A stretch of 64,000 nt of DNA from Vespa crabro (GCF_910589235.1 NC_060955.1:5078194-5142193), one strand, 5' to 3'; shown: positions 11,383 to 23,682, numbered from the stretch's first letter. Translations and numbers: made by a program. Notes: generated by a model not told the origin, from the sequence alone.

Positions 11383-13125
11383 CTATTATTAGTACTACCA
11401 TTACTATTACTATTACTATTACTATTACAATTATTTTTATCGTTACACTGAATAGAAGGATATGCAAACGTCGTTACGGTAACCGATGAGGATGAAGCTC
11501 GTGCAAACATCGATGTGCGTTATACGCGTCTCTTCCTCTTCGTAGCTCGTTATTTGCAATAACCTTTCGCGTTTCAAACGAGTTGACACAAGGTAGACCC
11601 CGAGAACGTTAAAAATTTGAACGGTATGACGAGAAATGGCGACATCGTTATTTCGAAATCGTTTAACGCGTCGTTACTCTTTCGAGAAGAATTGAAAGTA
11701 CCTTTCGTTTTCTAATTTCGCGCAAATTTTTTGACAATAAAAATACTACGGAGAATTCAAAAATCGAAAATAATTTAAAAGAAAAAGTCTACGTGAAAAG
11801 AAAAATAAAGATCGTAAGAATATTTTCAGATTCCTTTTTCAGGCTTCTAACAGTTCTTCGCTGCTTTTACCTTTAATTTACTTTGCTTTCGAAGTATATA
11901 CTTGAAAATTGAAGAGAGAAAGAGATAAAAAAAGGAGGACAAAAAAAAAGAGAATAAGAAAAGAAATGTCAAAGAAAAGAAAGAAAAAGAGAGAAATCGG
12001 AGAAGATCGAAAGAAGGATCGGCTTAAGAGTAAGAAGAATCCGATATCCTTATTTGTTCTCTCCTTTCCTTTTTCTACGTCTTTCTCTTCTTCATCCTAT
12101 CTTACTTCCTGACCAATGAGGAAAGAGGAAGAGCACTGCCTGGAGCAGAGTAAACGCGTATGGCTTGAATTCGAAGAAACGGATGTAACGGAATAAGAAA
12201 GGATAGAAAGAGAGTGAAGAAGAAAGATAGGATGAGGAGAGGGTGGGAAGGAGGAAGAAGAGTAGAGGGCCGAAGGTAGAGTACATAATGGTACTTTAAG
12301 AAATATCGGGAGAACGAGATAGTCGAAGAATGAAAGAAATAAAAAAAAAAAAAAAAGAAAAGAAGAGAGAGAGAGAAAGAGAGAGATATGTAGAAGGGGA
12401 TGCTGCAAGCTTAAATCGGACGTGGCACAGCGGATACTCGATATCGTCCCTTTGGATAAACCGAACTCGAGTGGCTCGAATAGTAGCTGACTTTCCCAGG
12501 ATTGCCGCCTCGCGATCCTCCTCCGTTGTCCTCCCTTACCCCTTTTTCCTTATTCCTCTTCCTCCTTTTCAACCTCATGCCTATTCCATTTCCACGGCTT
12601 CGGTTTTGTTTCGTTTTGCATTGTGAAACGACAGTTTTTCTTTCCCCATCGGCCTATACCATATCGACCTTTCTCGTTAACAGACGCATATCCCCTTATC
12701 CCCTGAACTACCACCTTGTAGAAGAACTTTTGCCATAGCTTGGGCAAACCCCACGTTTTTTCCTTTTTTTCGCCGTTTCCTTTCTCCATTTGTCTCTGTC
12801 TGTCTGTCCGCTTCACATACTCGACATTTCTAATCTCCTGCTAGACGCTACAGGATTACTTGTATATTCTTACTTTATTCTTTCTTTTAATTTTTCATTT
12901 TTTATTTTTCTTTTTTTCTTCTTCTTTTTTTTTTTATTTTTCATTTTTCGTTTCTTGTAAAATCGCTCCGATCGATTTAACGAACGTCAGTAATTAATTG
13001 GTTACGTGTTACGTACAAGGCAGGAAAAAGGAAAAATTAACGAGAGCTTTCATATATTTTTTAATTGGCTCGTGTAAACTCGTCCGTCGGTCGATGGTTG
13101 AAAAATATTATTTTTCTTGATCACC

Positions 13126-13197
<72 letters not shown>

Positions 13198-13550
13198 ATT
13201 TGAAAATAATTATATCTTTTCTTAAACCAATAGAGAATCTAAAGAAATAAAATTAAAAAGTAGCACATCCCGAAGGAATAAATATCATCCGTGTAATCGT
13301 TGTAAACAATTTACTTGTATATTGCGGTATGTATAAAAGTATTACGTACACGAGCCAACTGAAAGTTTATGTTTCGCACGTACGCGATCGTAACTGGTAA
13401 ATTGAAAGCGAAACGAATGCTATTCTCATGGCTTTTCTTGAATCGTAAATCCTTCTTTGTTTCATTCGCGATACCATCTTCACTCACAATACAAAAATTG
13501 TTTCCTTTTACTATATTTAATCATTATCATTATTATCTTGTTTATTTATT
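9100..13550. repeat. Repeat-rich non-coding stretch
   Basis: It contains (TA)n at 9450-9487, a (CT)n/(C)n tract at 10405-10454 and (AT)n at 11113-11156. It also has an (ATT)/(ACT) array at 11350-11430 and an A/G-rich block at 11905-12020. A second purine-rich block lies at 12330-12390, followed by (TATG)n(TA)n at 13128-13190. No coding exon was recognised. Confidence 0.65.
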
Positions 13551-13564
13551 ATATTTATTATTCT

Positions 13565-13616
<52 letters not shown>

Positions 13617-13631
13617 TTTTATAATAAATAA

Positions 13632-13665
<34 letters not shown>

Positions 13666-13733
13666 AATAATAATAATAATAATAATAATATTGTTGTTGT
13701 TGTTGTTGTTGTTGTTTTTATTATTATTATTAT
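13565..13733. repeat. Composite palindromic microsatellite (AAT)n(CAA)n(AAT)n(TTG)n(ATT)n
   Basis: Triplet arrays are arranged as inverted repeats. The arm AATAAAAACAACAAC... at about 13626-13662 is complementary to ...GTTGTTGTTTTTATT at about 13692-13727, around an (AAT)n centre. The outer (AAT)n and (ATT)n arrays can also pair. The structure could extrude as a cruciform or long hairpin. Confidence 0.85.
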
Positions 13734-13739
13734 ATCTCG

Positions 13740-15565
13740 CCAATAATAAAAGAAAATATCCTCTGATTCCATCGTAGGAACTCGAATGCGATAGCTCGTT
13801 GACATGAATGGAAAAGACGCATTTCTAAACAATTATTTGTCTATTCTTTTATGATTTAAACGTTAAACGCAATAACAATCGATAGAAAATAATTTCTATT
13901 CTTTGTCTCTCATCATCTTCCTTTACTTTTTTTTTCTTTTCTTTTACTTTTAATACAATATTACGAAGTGCGATAGATAAGCGTTGAAATTGCAAAGTTA
14001 AGACGGATTTAAAATCTCCTAATAAATATTCATTGAAGGGACGAGAAAAAGGGTGGTAGAAGAGGGGGAGGATATGAACGCGATTCATTAAAAAGCGCGG
14101 CGAATCTCATCTCTACTGCGCTACAAGTCTTCGAAAAGGGAGAAAAAAAAAAAGGAAAAAGAAAATATGAAAGCGATAGTTTCATCATTAAAAAAGACAA
14201 TTTTTGAAAATCTTCATTCTCTCTCTCTCTCTCTCTCTTTCTCTTTCTTTTTCTGTTTTTCATTCTACGTAAAGCTCTTCGCATAAAGCTTTTCGAAGGT
14301 CTTCTTATAATCCAGTAATGGTTTCGGAGAAAGCTTGATAATAAGAAACCTAAATGAGAGGGTCTTTTGTTATTAAATCATGCGTACCTTACGAATAAAC
14401 GAAGAAATAACATTGAGAGCCAGGACGGCGAGCTTGCACAAAACGACATCTATGCCCGTGAATATCGAGCCGAAAGCCTTCTACAAACTATCGAGTCAAC
14501 GTCGTTAATTTGTTAAGTGGAAAACTACTCGTTGCTCTAGCCTGACATTGACGGAGAACGAGACTTGAATGTCGTGCTTGCTTTCGTCTTTTACTTTCGT
14601 CTCACAACTCGATAGCACGTGACAAATACTCCATTCTCTCTTTTTCATTAGATTTTTTTTTGTCTTCTCTTTTTTCTTTTTTCCGTTTTTTTTCTTCTTT
14701 TCCTTTTTTATTTTTCTTTTTTTCTTTTTTTCTTTTTTTCGCTGAAAACTTATGACCGCTGCCTTTTCTGCTGACAACTGATAAAAGATTTTTTAATCAA
14801 GCTACATATATCGTTTTCTATTATAATGGAAATATGAAATGGAATAAATCGTACGATATAATATAAATGCATCATTAAATGAGATTATTTTAATAATTAA
14901 TTGCGTACGATGTTAAATACTTTAATCGATACTACGTTGAAATTGATATTATCGTGATCTGTTTAACGATCTGTGCACGCATTCATCAATGATTCTCAAA
15001 AGTCTACGATTTTTTCGATCTATCATTGTGTACATTCAATGACGCGGTGGTATTAATTCTATCGATAAATGTAGAAAGATTTGAATTCTATCCCGATGTA
15101 CATCAATAACAAAGTCGAAAGAAATAATGTCGATAATGTAGGAATCGTAATTTTGATATCCGCTAGAGTTCGCTGATCGAAATACATCCTAGGAGAAATG
15201 AAATAATTTTTATGTTTTTTTTTAGTTAAAACAAAGAGTACAATATGTTCTTTCTCAAATATTATATCATTTGTTAATATAAAATGTTTTATTAACTTTA
15301 AGAATCGTGTACTACATTTGTCGAAGCAAGATATGTTAAACAGAATTTTCATGTAACGAAAGATTTACCTTCTGCATTCCTATTGGTCGTTCATTTTTTT
15401 CTTTCTATTTACATTTTTATAATATACATTTTTTTAATAGGAAATTAAGTATTATTTTATAATAAATATTTTCTATATATGTCTGATAAATTTGAATATA
15501 CTTTTGATTATCATCGTTGTAAATTTGAAAACTTTTGGAAGGATTTACATTGTATCACAAGTAAA
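13740..15565. other. AT-rich intergenic DNA upstream of MRPS11
   Basis: Only short CT or poly-T tracts are present (14217-14255, 14640-14745). A minus-strand frame at 15352-15059 is free of repeats but has no recognisable homology. Nothing further is supported. Confidence 0.5.
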
Positions 15566-15575
15566 CGCATGCGCA
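15566..15575 (+). promoter_or_regulatory. NRF-1/Ewg-like palindrome upstream of MRPS11
   Basis: The sequence CGCATGCGCA lies about 110 bp upstream of the MRPS11 ATG. It matches ten bases of the NRF-1 palindrome (TGCGCATGCGCA), the site bound by insect Erect wing and vertebrate NRF-1 at many nuclear genes for mitochondrial proteins. An inverted CCAAT box (CTATTGGTC) lies further upstream at about 15380. The match is direct; the function is inferred. Confidence 0.5.
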
Positions 15576-15686
15576 TTATCAGTTATATATTATAACTATA
15601 ATATATATACATATATATGTAGTTGGCACATACGTAACCTATACGTTGATTTATTGTTGCAAATAATATAAGTTACAAATTTTATA

Positions 15687-15916
15687 ATGATGAATACACT
15701 TTTATCATTAAGAATATTATCATGTACAGGAAAAAAATTGTTAATTAACGATACGATTAATTCAAAATATTCGTTTGTAAAAAATTTAAGAAATCTTCAC
15801 ATAACCTCTTTTAATACAAAAGAGATAAGAAATGCAAATGACAAAATTAGAGTTGGTAGTAACAAATATAATTTAGTTGAAGGAGAAGTAGAAGGTTCAG
15901 TTCATAATTTAGACCA
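15687..15916 (+). CDS. MRPS11: MRPS11 exon 1 (presequence)
   Basis: This exon encodes residues 1-76 and two bases of codon 77. It ends at a strong donor, CA|GTAAGT (15917). It carries the probable mitochondrial targeting peptide and the poorly conserved linker. Reading through the donor meets a TAA at once, which explains the short open frame here. Confidence 0.9.
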
Positions 15917-16803
15917 GTAAGTAAATGTAAAAACATTTTTATAAAACATATTATTTCTATGTTAAGATATTATTATTTTTAGTTATATAGATTGTAGTTT
16001 ATACATAGGGTTTAATATAATCAATTTAAGAGTTGTATGTATATTTTTTTAGAACAAAACTATTCCCTGAAGAAGACACACCAAATTGGATTTTTAAAGG
16101 TATACCATATAAGGAATTACCAATTGTTAATATAAAAGCAACTCATAACAATACTATTCTATCTTTGACAGATTATCAAGGTAATTTTAATAACTCCAAT
16201 TTCAATAAAGTATTGTTATAAATATATTTACATATTATTATATATTTATAGGAAAGGTACTAGCAGTACATTCTGCAGGTAGAGAAGGTTTTAAAAATAC
16301 TAGAAAAGGTACTAATGTCGCAGCACAACAAACGGCAGTTAGTTTCAGCGAAGTACGTATGATTTTTATTCATAGTTCTATCTTTTAGAGAAGCATAGAA
16401 GTATATATAAACGTTTCTATGTTCTAACTAACACGTGGATCTATGAAATATTATATATTTTTCAGACAATTCGAAATAAATGTACACCAGTAATCAGAGT
16501 ACGTGTAGGTGGATTAGGCTCTGGTAGAATGGTAAATATATTATGATAAAATATATTTTAAATCTGATATGTCGATAATAGAATATTATAAATTAACACT
16601 TTTAATAAAATAAAATGTTTAAAGTCAAATATAAATAAATAATTATTTAAATAATATCGTAGATTATCATTTATACGAATTCTTTTATATTTTAGGCTGC
16701 TTTAAAAGGTCTTCAATTATCAGGAATAGAAATAATATCAATCACAGATAGTACAAAAGTTTCGTGGTGTCCACAAAGACCAAGAAAGCCAAGGAGAATA
16801 TAA
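15687..16803 (+). CDS. MRPS11: Mitochondrial small ribosomal subunit protein uS11m (MRPS11), five exons
   Basis: The product is the mitochondrial uS11 protein, which in the family sits on the platform of the small mitoribosomal subunit and contacts 12S rRNA. The exons are 15687-15916, 16053-16180, 16252-16352, 16466-16531 and 16696-16803 (phases 2, 1, 0, 0). They sum to 633 nt, or 210 aa plus TAA. Every intron is GT...AG and every junction keeps the frame. Residues 1-50 are rich in Lys, Arg, Ser and Leu without acidic residues at the extreme N-terminus, as expected of a matrix-targeting presequence. The uS11 core runs from about residue 103 to the end. It contains the family signatures KATHNNTILSLTDYQGKVLA, GFKNTRKGTNVAAQ and the basic tail CPQRPRKPRRI. 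Two ATGs are adjacent (15687 and 15690), and the first is used here. The length suits animal MRPS11. The gene is convergent with the serine protease gene. Identification is confident from the core motifs; the presequence is inferred. Confidence 0.96.
16053..16180 (+). CDS. MRPS11: MRPS11 exon 2
   Basis: The acceptor is TTTTTTTAG ending at 16052 and the donor is G|GTAATT at 16181. The exon completes codon 77 as Gln and ends in phase 1. It encodes the start of the uS11 fold, with the conserved HNNTI turn and the first strand, LSLTDYQ. Confidence 0.93.
16252..16352 (+). CDS. MRPS11: MRPS11 exon 3
   Basis: It starts after ATAG at 16251, completes the Gly codon of the YQGK motif, and ends in phase 0 before GTACGT. 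It encodes the most conserved uS11 stretch, with the Gly-Phe-Lys and Arg-Lys-Gly-Thr rRNA-contact motif followed by the Ala-Ala-Gln helix. Confidence 0.94.
16466..16531 (+). CDS. MRPS11: MRPS11 exon 4
   Basis: This is a 66-nt phase 0/0 exon between a TTTTTCAG acceptor and an ATG|GTAAAT donor. It encodes the strand and glycine-rich turn VRVGGLGSGRM. This corresponds to the bacterial V-K-G-P-G-P-G-R segment of uS11. Confidence 0.93.
16696..16803 (+). CDS. MRPS11: MRPS11 exon 5 and stop
   Basis: It starts after TTTTAG at 16695 and ends with TAA at 16801-16803. It encodes the last uS11 helix (AALKGLQLSG), the ITD strand, and a very basic C-terminal tail. In the family this tail binds the rRNA platform. 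Confidence 0.95.
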   Translation, partial: AALKGLQLSGIEIISITDSTKVSWCPQRPRKPRRI

Positions 16804-17041
16804 TTATATCCTATACATCTAGAACGGCGCCTTTAAAAAGTCATCTTATTATTATAATTTAACAATTATATGTACATTTACTCGAAATTAGAACTTCATA
16901 TTTATATCATTGTGTCAAAATTACTAATTTCATAATGCAATATAATTTTCAAGTTACGTACTTTTCATAGAAATATTTTTTCATTTCCTTGAAGATTTCA
17001 AATCCGATAATAATTCTGAACATTTTATTATGTTATTATTA

Positions 17042-17047
17042 AATAAA
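17042..17047 (+). terminator. Candidate MRPS11 polyadenylation signal
   Basis: An AATAAA hexamer lies about 240 nt after the MRPS11 stop, with a second AATAAA-like element just after it (TTTAATAAAAAT). No GU-rich element was checked quantitatively. Such hexamers are common by chance in AT-rich DNA. Confidence 0.4.
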
Positions 17048-17340
17048 ATTTAATAAAAATTTTCAATTCGACATTGAGAAACTAAGTAAGTTGAAGAAAT
17101 AATTTGTCAATGGTACGCATAGAAAAAAGAATATTTTGAATTTTTATTCTCTTTTAATTTGAAAATTATTGTATAAAAAAAAAAAAAAAGAAAAAAACCG
17201 GTTTATGGATTTCATCACGATGTGATATTAGATTACGATCATATATATAAGCGTAAAAATATTTCTTGTTTTGGATTTACGAATAATCGATTATTCAAAT
17301 CTCAAGAGTCTTACTATAAACTGGAAAAGCGTATACAGCC

Positions 17341-17382
17341 CCACAAGGGAGTTTGACCTACATAGGTTAAAGTGCCCTTGGG
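17341..17382. other. Compact near-perfect hairpin, unknown ncRNA or regulatory element
   Basis: The arms CCACAAGGGAGTTTGACCT and AGGTTAAAGTGCCCTTGG pair over about 16-17 positions. There is one G-U pair, one G-G mismatch and two single-base bulges, around a four-base loop (ACAT). It is shorter than a typical pre-miRNA. It could be structured RNA in the 3' flank of MRPS11, a relic of a small inverted-repeat element, or chance. The pairing is seen directly; the role is unknown. Confidence 0.35.
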
Positions 17383-17588
17383 ATATTGTAGTCTATATTC
17401 TGTAATTAAGCGTTTCTATCCTTAACTATAAACTTTCAACGAAAGTTATACGCAACAATTAATGTTCATCTACTAGGTGCGTTTATTGCGCTGATTTATT
17501 GATGGTATTGTTTACATCCTACCAACTGAATTGGTACATATATAAGGGGGATGTGTGATCTTCTCGTTTACAGATTAATAACTCCGTC

Positions 17589-17594
17589 TTTATT
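17589..17594 (-). terminator. Candidate polyadenylation signal of the serine protease
   Basis: A minus-strand AATAAA lies about 450 nt beyond the protease stop. It is the clearest hexamer noticed in the spacer. The 3' end could use a variant signal nearer the stop instead. Confidence 0.25.
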
Positions 17595-18039
17595 AACGTT
17601 CTATAAATATTTGGCATTGTTTTATAATATATAATATAAATTATATAATCGTCTAATACTATTTACAATATTCTAATAATTTATAATACTCATTGTAGCT
17701 TATTATATTATTGACTAGAGCACGACAAAGTAACTCTTAACAAAACATTGTATTATTCTAAGCATTTCACGCATTATACTCAATGTTCATAATACATATA
17801 TATATATTATATATGTAATGTTAAACGAGAAATTACAGGTAATGAAATCATCCATTCAGATCTTATGAATTATTAGGAACAAATACACATGTCAAATTTT
17901 GTCTATCGGATTCAATAATCTGAATAATGATGAATAAAAGTATCGAGTAGATTAGTCAATTATCCAATCGTTTTCAATGCATGATGAAGAAAATAATAAA
18001 GATCAAGAATAACGTCGATGATATCTCGCATGTTTAGGA

Positions 18040-18210
18040 TTATCGTTTTAATGTGATTTGTTGCGTGATCCAGGGTACGTATTCAGAGACTCTTGTGTAA
18101 ATACCAGGAAGACGTGGTCTGGCACAACCAACTCCAGAGGAAACTACACCTATGACCATCGTGTTACTATCAGGATGATTTCCGACCATAAGAGGACCAC
18201 CACTGTCAGC
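18040..18210 (-). CDS. Serine protease exon 5 (catalytic Ser195) and stop
   Basis: It starts after TTTTTTCAG with ADSGGPLMVG, so Ala occupies the oxyanion-hole position that is usually Gly193. It continues through VVSSGVGCARP and the conserved LPGIYTRVSEYVPWI C-terminal helix. It ends at TAA (18042-18040) after 56 codons. Confidence 0.96.
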   Translation of the reverse strand, partial: ADSGGPLMVGNHPDSNTMVIGVVSSGVGCARPRLPGIYTRVSEYVPWITQQITLKR

Positions 18211-19859
18211 CTGAAAAAAAAAATATGTTTCGTATAATTTTCATATATTTATTTTTTTTTTTCATATATCTATTTTGAAAAGTAATCGATTTTACGTTTT
18301 TTAAAACATTCTTTTTTCGAATTAATTCATTTATCTTTAATATCTACGTATTTTCAGATCATTAGATCTTATTTATTTTAAATCCAATGCAATTTTGTTT
18401 TTTACTCTTTTACTTTTTCACTCTCTTTATCTTTCTTTATTTCTCTCTTCAACCCCCCTCCCGCTCCTCGCTCTCTCTCTCTCTCTCCCTCTCTTTCTCT
18501 CTCTCTCTTTTCTCCTTTTTCTATACACATAGATAGAAAACAAAGCTTTTATACGGACAAGAAAATATAATACTATATAGATATCTGGCTTTTACTTTTC
18601 TTTGATGTCGAATCAAAGCTCCGTGATTCAATTCGTGTACTTCGTCTTTTTCTTTTATTAAAGAGATGATTGGATCAAAAGAAAAACATTGTATCAAGTA
18701 AAAATGCTCGCGCATATAATGCTATTATTGTATCCACTTTTCCCATTTCAATTTGATTATTTTCTTAATCTTTTTCTCTTTATTTTCATAAAGAATGAAT
18801 ACATATTTAAGACATTTATTTTAAAAACCATATGAATGAGTGAGTGAAAAAAAAGAGAATAAAAAGAAGTAAGGACAATGTATCGATCGAATTTTATTAT
18901 ATGTTAGATCATTATATGTTTTCTTCTTATTTTTTATTCGAACGAATATAATGTACATATTTATATATCGTATCGTTATGGTAATATCTTTCTCAAATTT
19001 CTTTTCTTTTCGTTTGAGCTTGAACATCAGAGATAACTGTCATAATCAATATTGGTCGATCCCGAACGAATACGATGAGACACACGTCACGAGTATAGAA
19101 TTTCAATATTCTTTGGGGGAAAAAAAAAAAATCATTTAATATCTATTGAAACTCGAAAAGTTCATATACTAGATCGAGTCAATTTATCGTAAATGGGTCA
19201 CGTTTATATTTTGGATAAAAATAGCGCGTACCTTATCGTGGTATATGCTCATGGATAACGAGAGTGTGGGAAAACAAAATGAATCAGCCAATTTCTGAAG
19301 CGATGCGTTTAGCAAGGGGAAAAAAAAGAAAAAAAGAAAAAAGAAATATATATATATATATATATTTGTGCTACATATTCATGGATTTTCCTTTTACGAT
19401 TTTTTTCCCCTTGACAAATTGTCATATAAAATGGACGAGTGTTTATGCTTTTTTTTTTGCCCCTACGAAGAATCGATGATCACCAGGCACGCGTTCCTAT
19501 CGAAATAATTTCACAATGTTACGAGACCGCAAAAGCCATTGGCGTTAATTGCAAAGCGGTTCTCCACGTGTCTCTGATTGGGTCAAAAGCTTTTTGATTA
19601 AGTGTTGCAACGATTATGTGTATATTCGTATATATGTATTTATATATCCCCATGTGTAACATGGCACGTTGATATTATAGATCGTTTAGTGAAACATTCG
19701 AGAGAATTCATTATTTTTTGAAAAGGTAAGATCCCCTTCAAAGGCATGTAGATATCCTTTGAGTATTCTATTTCAAGAACGAACTTTGATATAACGTATC
19801 GTCTCTGGTGTGAACCTAATTACAAGCTATTATTCTATTCTCTTGAAATGAAAAGACAA

Positions 19860-19918
<59 letters not shown>

Positions 19919-21357
19919 CAAACAGAAAGGATAGATATTCTAAATGTTTACCGAGTGATACAAACGATCGCGTTAACTCGTAAGTGCGAAAGTTTCACGT
20001 AAATTAACTCGTATTCATATTACGAACGATTATTTCTACCGCGAATTACGTACGCTCGACGACTCACCCAACGATGTTAAATTGTGGAAAATAAATTCTC
20101 GCCAATGATAACGCTAATGTTCTTTCTTGTTTTTTTTTTTCTTTTCTTCTACCTTTTTCTTTTTATCTACTTTTTCTCTTTCATCCGTTTTTTTTCCTTT
20201 TTTCTTTTATTTCTTTTTTTCTTTCTTTTACTTTGTTTATTATCTTCTTTTTGTTGCTCTTGATGATATCGCAACATTAATAGAAGCTACGAGAAGAAAC
20301 TTTCGAGATGACACATGGCAAAAGTGGAACGTCTATTACATAAGTACTACATTTTTATTCTTATTAATTCGTACGAAATAGGAAAGAAATAATGATAAAG
20401 CCGTGCCAAAGTGCATCATTTCGTCAATAACGTTTGTCAATGTTCTCTACCAGTACCGCACATATGTCGTTGTCCTTCCGGGACTCTCCGTTTTGCGGCT
20501 AAGCAATTATCGGACGCGGCTCTTCCCATTCGTTCGTGCGAATTGTTCTGAATTCTCTGCTAATCACGCACGTACGAGAATTTCTCCTCTCTTATATTTA
20601 TTGAATTTTTCTGGACTGTTTTCTTCCTTTTTTTTTCTTTTTTTTTTTTTGTTCGACGACGATAAATTAGATATTAGAAAAGTTCGAAAATTATTCTTAA
20701 CTAGCAAACACAGGATCAATTGTGTTTGATGAAGCCACGTAAATAAATCCATTATTTTCAAATTATTATTAATGAATTATTATTTCTTTCTTTTTTTTTC
20801 CCCCCTTTCATGATAACTTTTGTCTTTTGCTTATAATTTTCCCTTTATAAGAATACAAAATTTCTTAGAACGAAAATCAAATTTCGTCCATGGCAGCTCG
20901 ACTTCGTCCTTTTTTTTTTGTTTTTTCTAAATATACAATGATAAATGAATTGTAAAGGTGAAACAGCTACTTACCCAACAAGTGTCTCGACCACCCTCCT
21001 GATGACCAGCACACATTTGTTGCGATTCTACGCGCGTGGACTTTCCTTGACTGGCGTACCATTCTCGGCAAATGCTGTTTTCTACCACTCGAACGCTTAC
21101 TTTCTGCATCACGTCCGCTCTTTTGTCTGCAAGATAACAAAGTAACGTTCAGACATGTAGCTTGACTTGTTCAACGTGAATATATCTAAGTACTTATGCA
21201 GTAGATATATATATATACGAGAACTTTATTCGACGCGTTAGAATTATTTTCACCTTTCTTATCTTTCCAATTTTCAGTCTTTTCAAAGTTTTCCGCTTGA
21301 ATAGAATGAATAAATTGGAATAGAAATTTCGTGACGCGTGAAATTTAACATCAAGAC

Positions 21358-21404
<47 letters not shown>

Positions 21405-21490
21405 GCTCTATAATTTTAACTAGAGAAATCATCATCCTATTTCTATCGCTCGAGGATTTCCTCTCGTTACGAATCAACTTTACATGGCAC

Positions 21491-21543
<53 letters not shown>

Positions 21544-21677
21544 TATGTTACCTATACGTTTCGTTAAGTATACCGATTGTTGCAACGTCCGACTACCTTT
21601 TGAGAGTATTGACATTTCCGTATCTTCTTGAGAATACTGTGAATATAGTGGAACAGACTCTATCTTTCTCTTTCTCT

Positions 21678-21717
<40 letters not shown>

Positions 21718-22014
21718 CTCTCAATCTCTCTCTCTCTCTCTCAATCTCTCTCTCTCTTTCTCTCTCTATTTCCGTTTCTCTGTCTTTCTTCGAGTAAAGT
21801 TACCTCGGAACGTTCGCAAACGTGTTCTGAGTTCCTTTGACTCCGATAAGTAAGCAAGAACTTCGTAAGATGTAACTCGAACGCAGAATTTAGGAAGGTA
21901 CTTGCTTCCACTGCAGACAAAACTCTAAAGTACATTTTGATATCTTCCTCGTACCGTGGACGCGTCGTCATTACCGTTTCTACTTCCTTCTCTTCTATTC
22001 CCCCCCCTTCTCCC

Positions 22015-22072
<58 letters not shown>

Positions 22073-22292
22073 TTCACACTTACTTTCTCGTAACTTCCTT
22101 GACTCACGACCTTCCATCCTTACCCTATCAGAGAGCTTTTAAACGAGCGAAACATTCCACTCGTGACTTCGACCTAACGCGCTATTCGTTTTATTAAAAT
22201 TTTCGTAAAATAAAATCAATTTACGTAGTTTTCGTCTCTTTTCTAAAATGACATCGATTGCCAGTACATTTATATATTTACTTTTTCCTTTT

Positions 22293-22334
<42 letters not shown>

Positions 22335-23004
22335 AAGAATATTTTATCAAGATATATTTGTGAGAAATATTTTATCAATATTTCGTCCTCTCTATGATTT
22401 ATTTACGTAAATTGAGATAAGGAAAAGCAAATATTCTATGTTTATTCCATCTTTGAAAATAACACATAATCGAAACGTTTAAACTAATTTATAAATGAAA
22501 TAATTTTTCAATATGATAACTAACTCACATCTAGATCTGTCTTCACCAAGCCAACCCCAACCTGCGGCCACTGCGTTCTCACCACCAAAAGCTCTGTACC
22601 CTGGCTTTCCCGATGCCGCTGGCAAACAGACGGGTTTCACGCTTTCCGACCAGGTAATCGGCCTCGACAATTCTAACAGTGCAATGTCGTCAACGTATCG
22701 GCCACACCTGTGACCGGGATGCATCACCGCGTTAATGACACTTTCCTCTCTCGCCGCCGGCGTTTCCGGGCCTTTTAAGTCATACTCGCCGAGAGTTACT
22801 CGTAATTGACGTATCGGAATTGTCGATGTACCCCTGAAAATCGAATCTTAGTTGATCCAACTGTTCATTTCTCTTTCCCTATCTTCTCATTTACTTATTT
22901 TATTTATTTTAATATTTCTTTGTTTCTTATATTTTACGTTTATACAGTGATCATTTCATTTTATTATATGCATGAACATACATATACAGAATAATTTCAG
23001 GTGG

Positions 23005-23045
<41 letters not shown>

Positions 23046-23289
23046 ATCTATAAATTTTTTTTTTAGTTTTATCTTGATATTACATATATAATATCTTACT
23101 CGTTTAATGTATCTCATAGTTATTACTCGTGTAATATTTCAAGTATCTATTTTTATAAATATATATATATATATATATTTTTTTTTTTATTTTTTAATAT
23201 CGATTAAATGTACAATATATTGAAGCTTTAGAAAAAAGTGGGCCATCACTCGTGGAATTACTCTACATATATATATATATATATATATA

Positions 23290-23344
<55 letters not shown>

Positions 23345-23607
23345 TGCATGTAAGTTAATTACAATCTTTCCATATACTCTATTCATGTAAAATACACGTA
23401 CAATACTCTTTTTAATTTCATTATATATGTACTTTTTACAATACTTCGTATCACGCATGTGGAAAATAATGTACACGTATCGTATATGTATAGATTACAC
23501 GGATAATCACTTTTCTGCAAGTCAGAACTTTTTCTCTTCATTATATATCACAAATCTTTTTCCTATCGAGGTAAAAGTAGAAATGAGATAGAAAGATAGG
23601 AAGAGAA

Positions 23608-23682
<75 letters not shown>

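Larger units (their letters stand above)
16804..18039. other. Convergent intergenic spacer between MRPS11 and the serine protease
   Basis: This is AT-rich DNA between two genes that point at each other and it holds both 3' UTRs. Besides the polyadenylation candidates it contains a compact hairpin at 17341-17382. It also contains a second small perfect hairpin at 17431-17447 (AACTTTC-AAC-GAAAGTT) and the 10-mer ACTATAAACT twice, at 17313 and 17425. No coding potential is visible. Confidence 0.6.
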
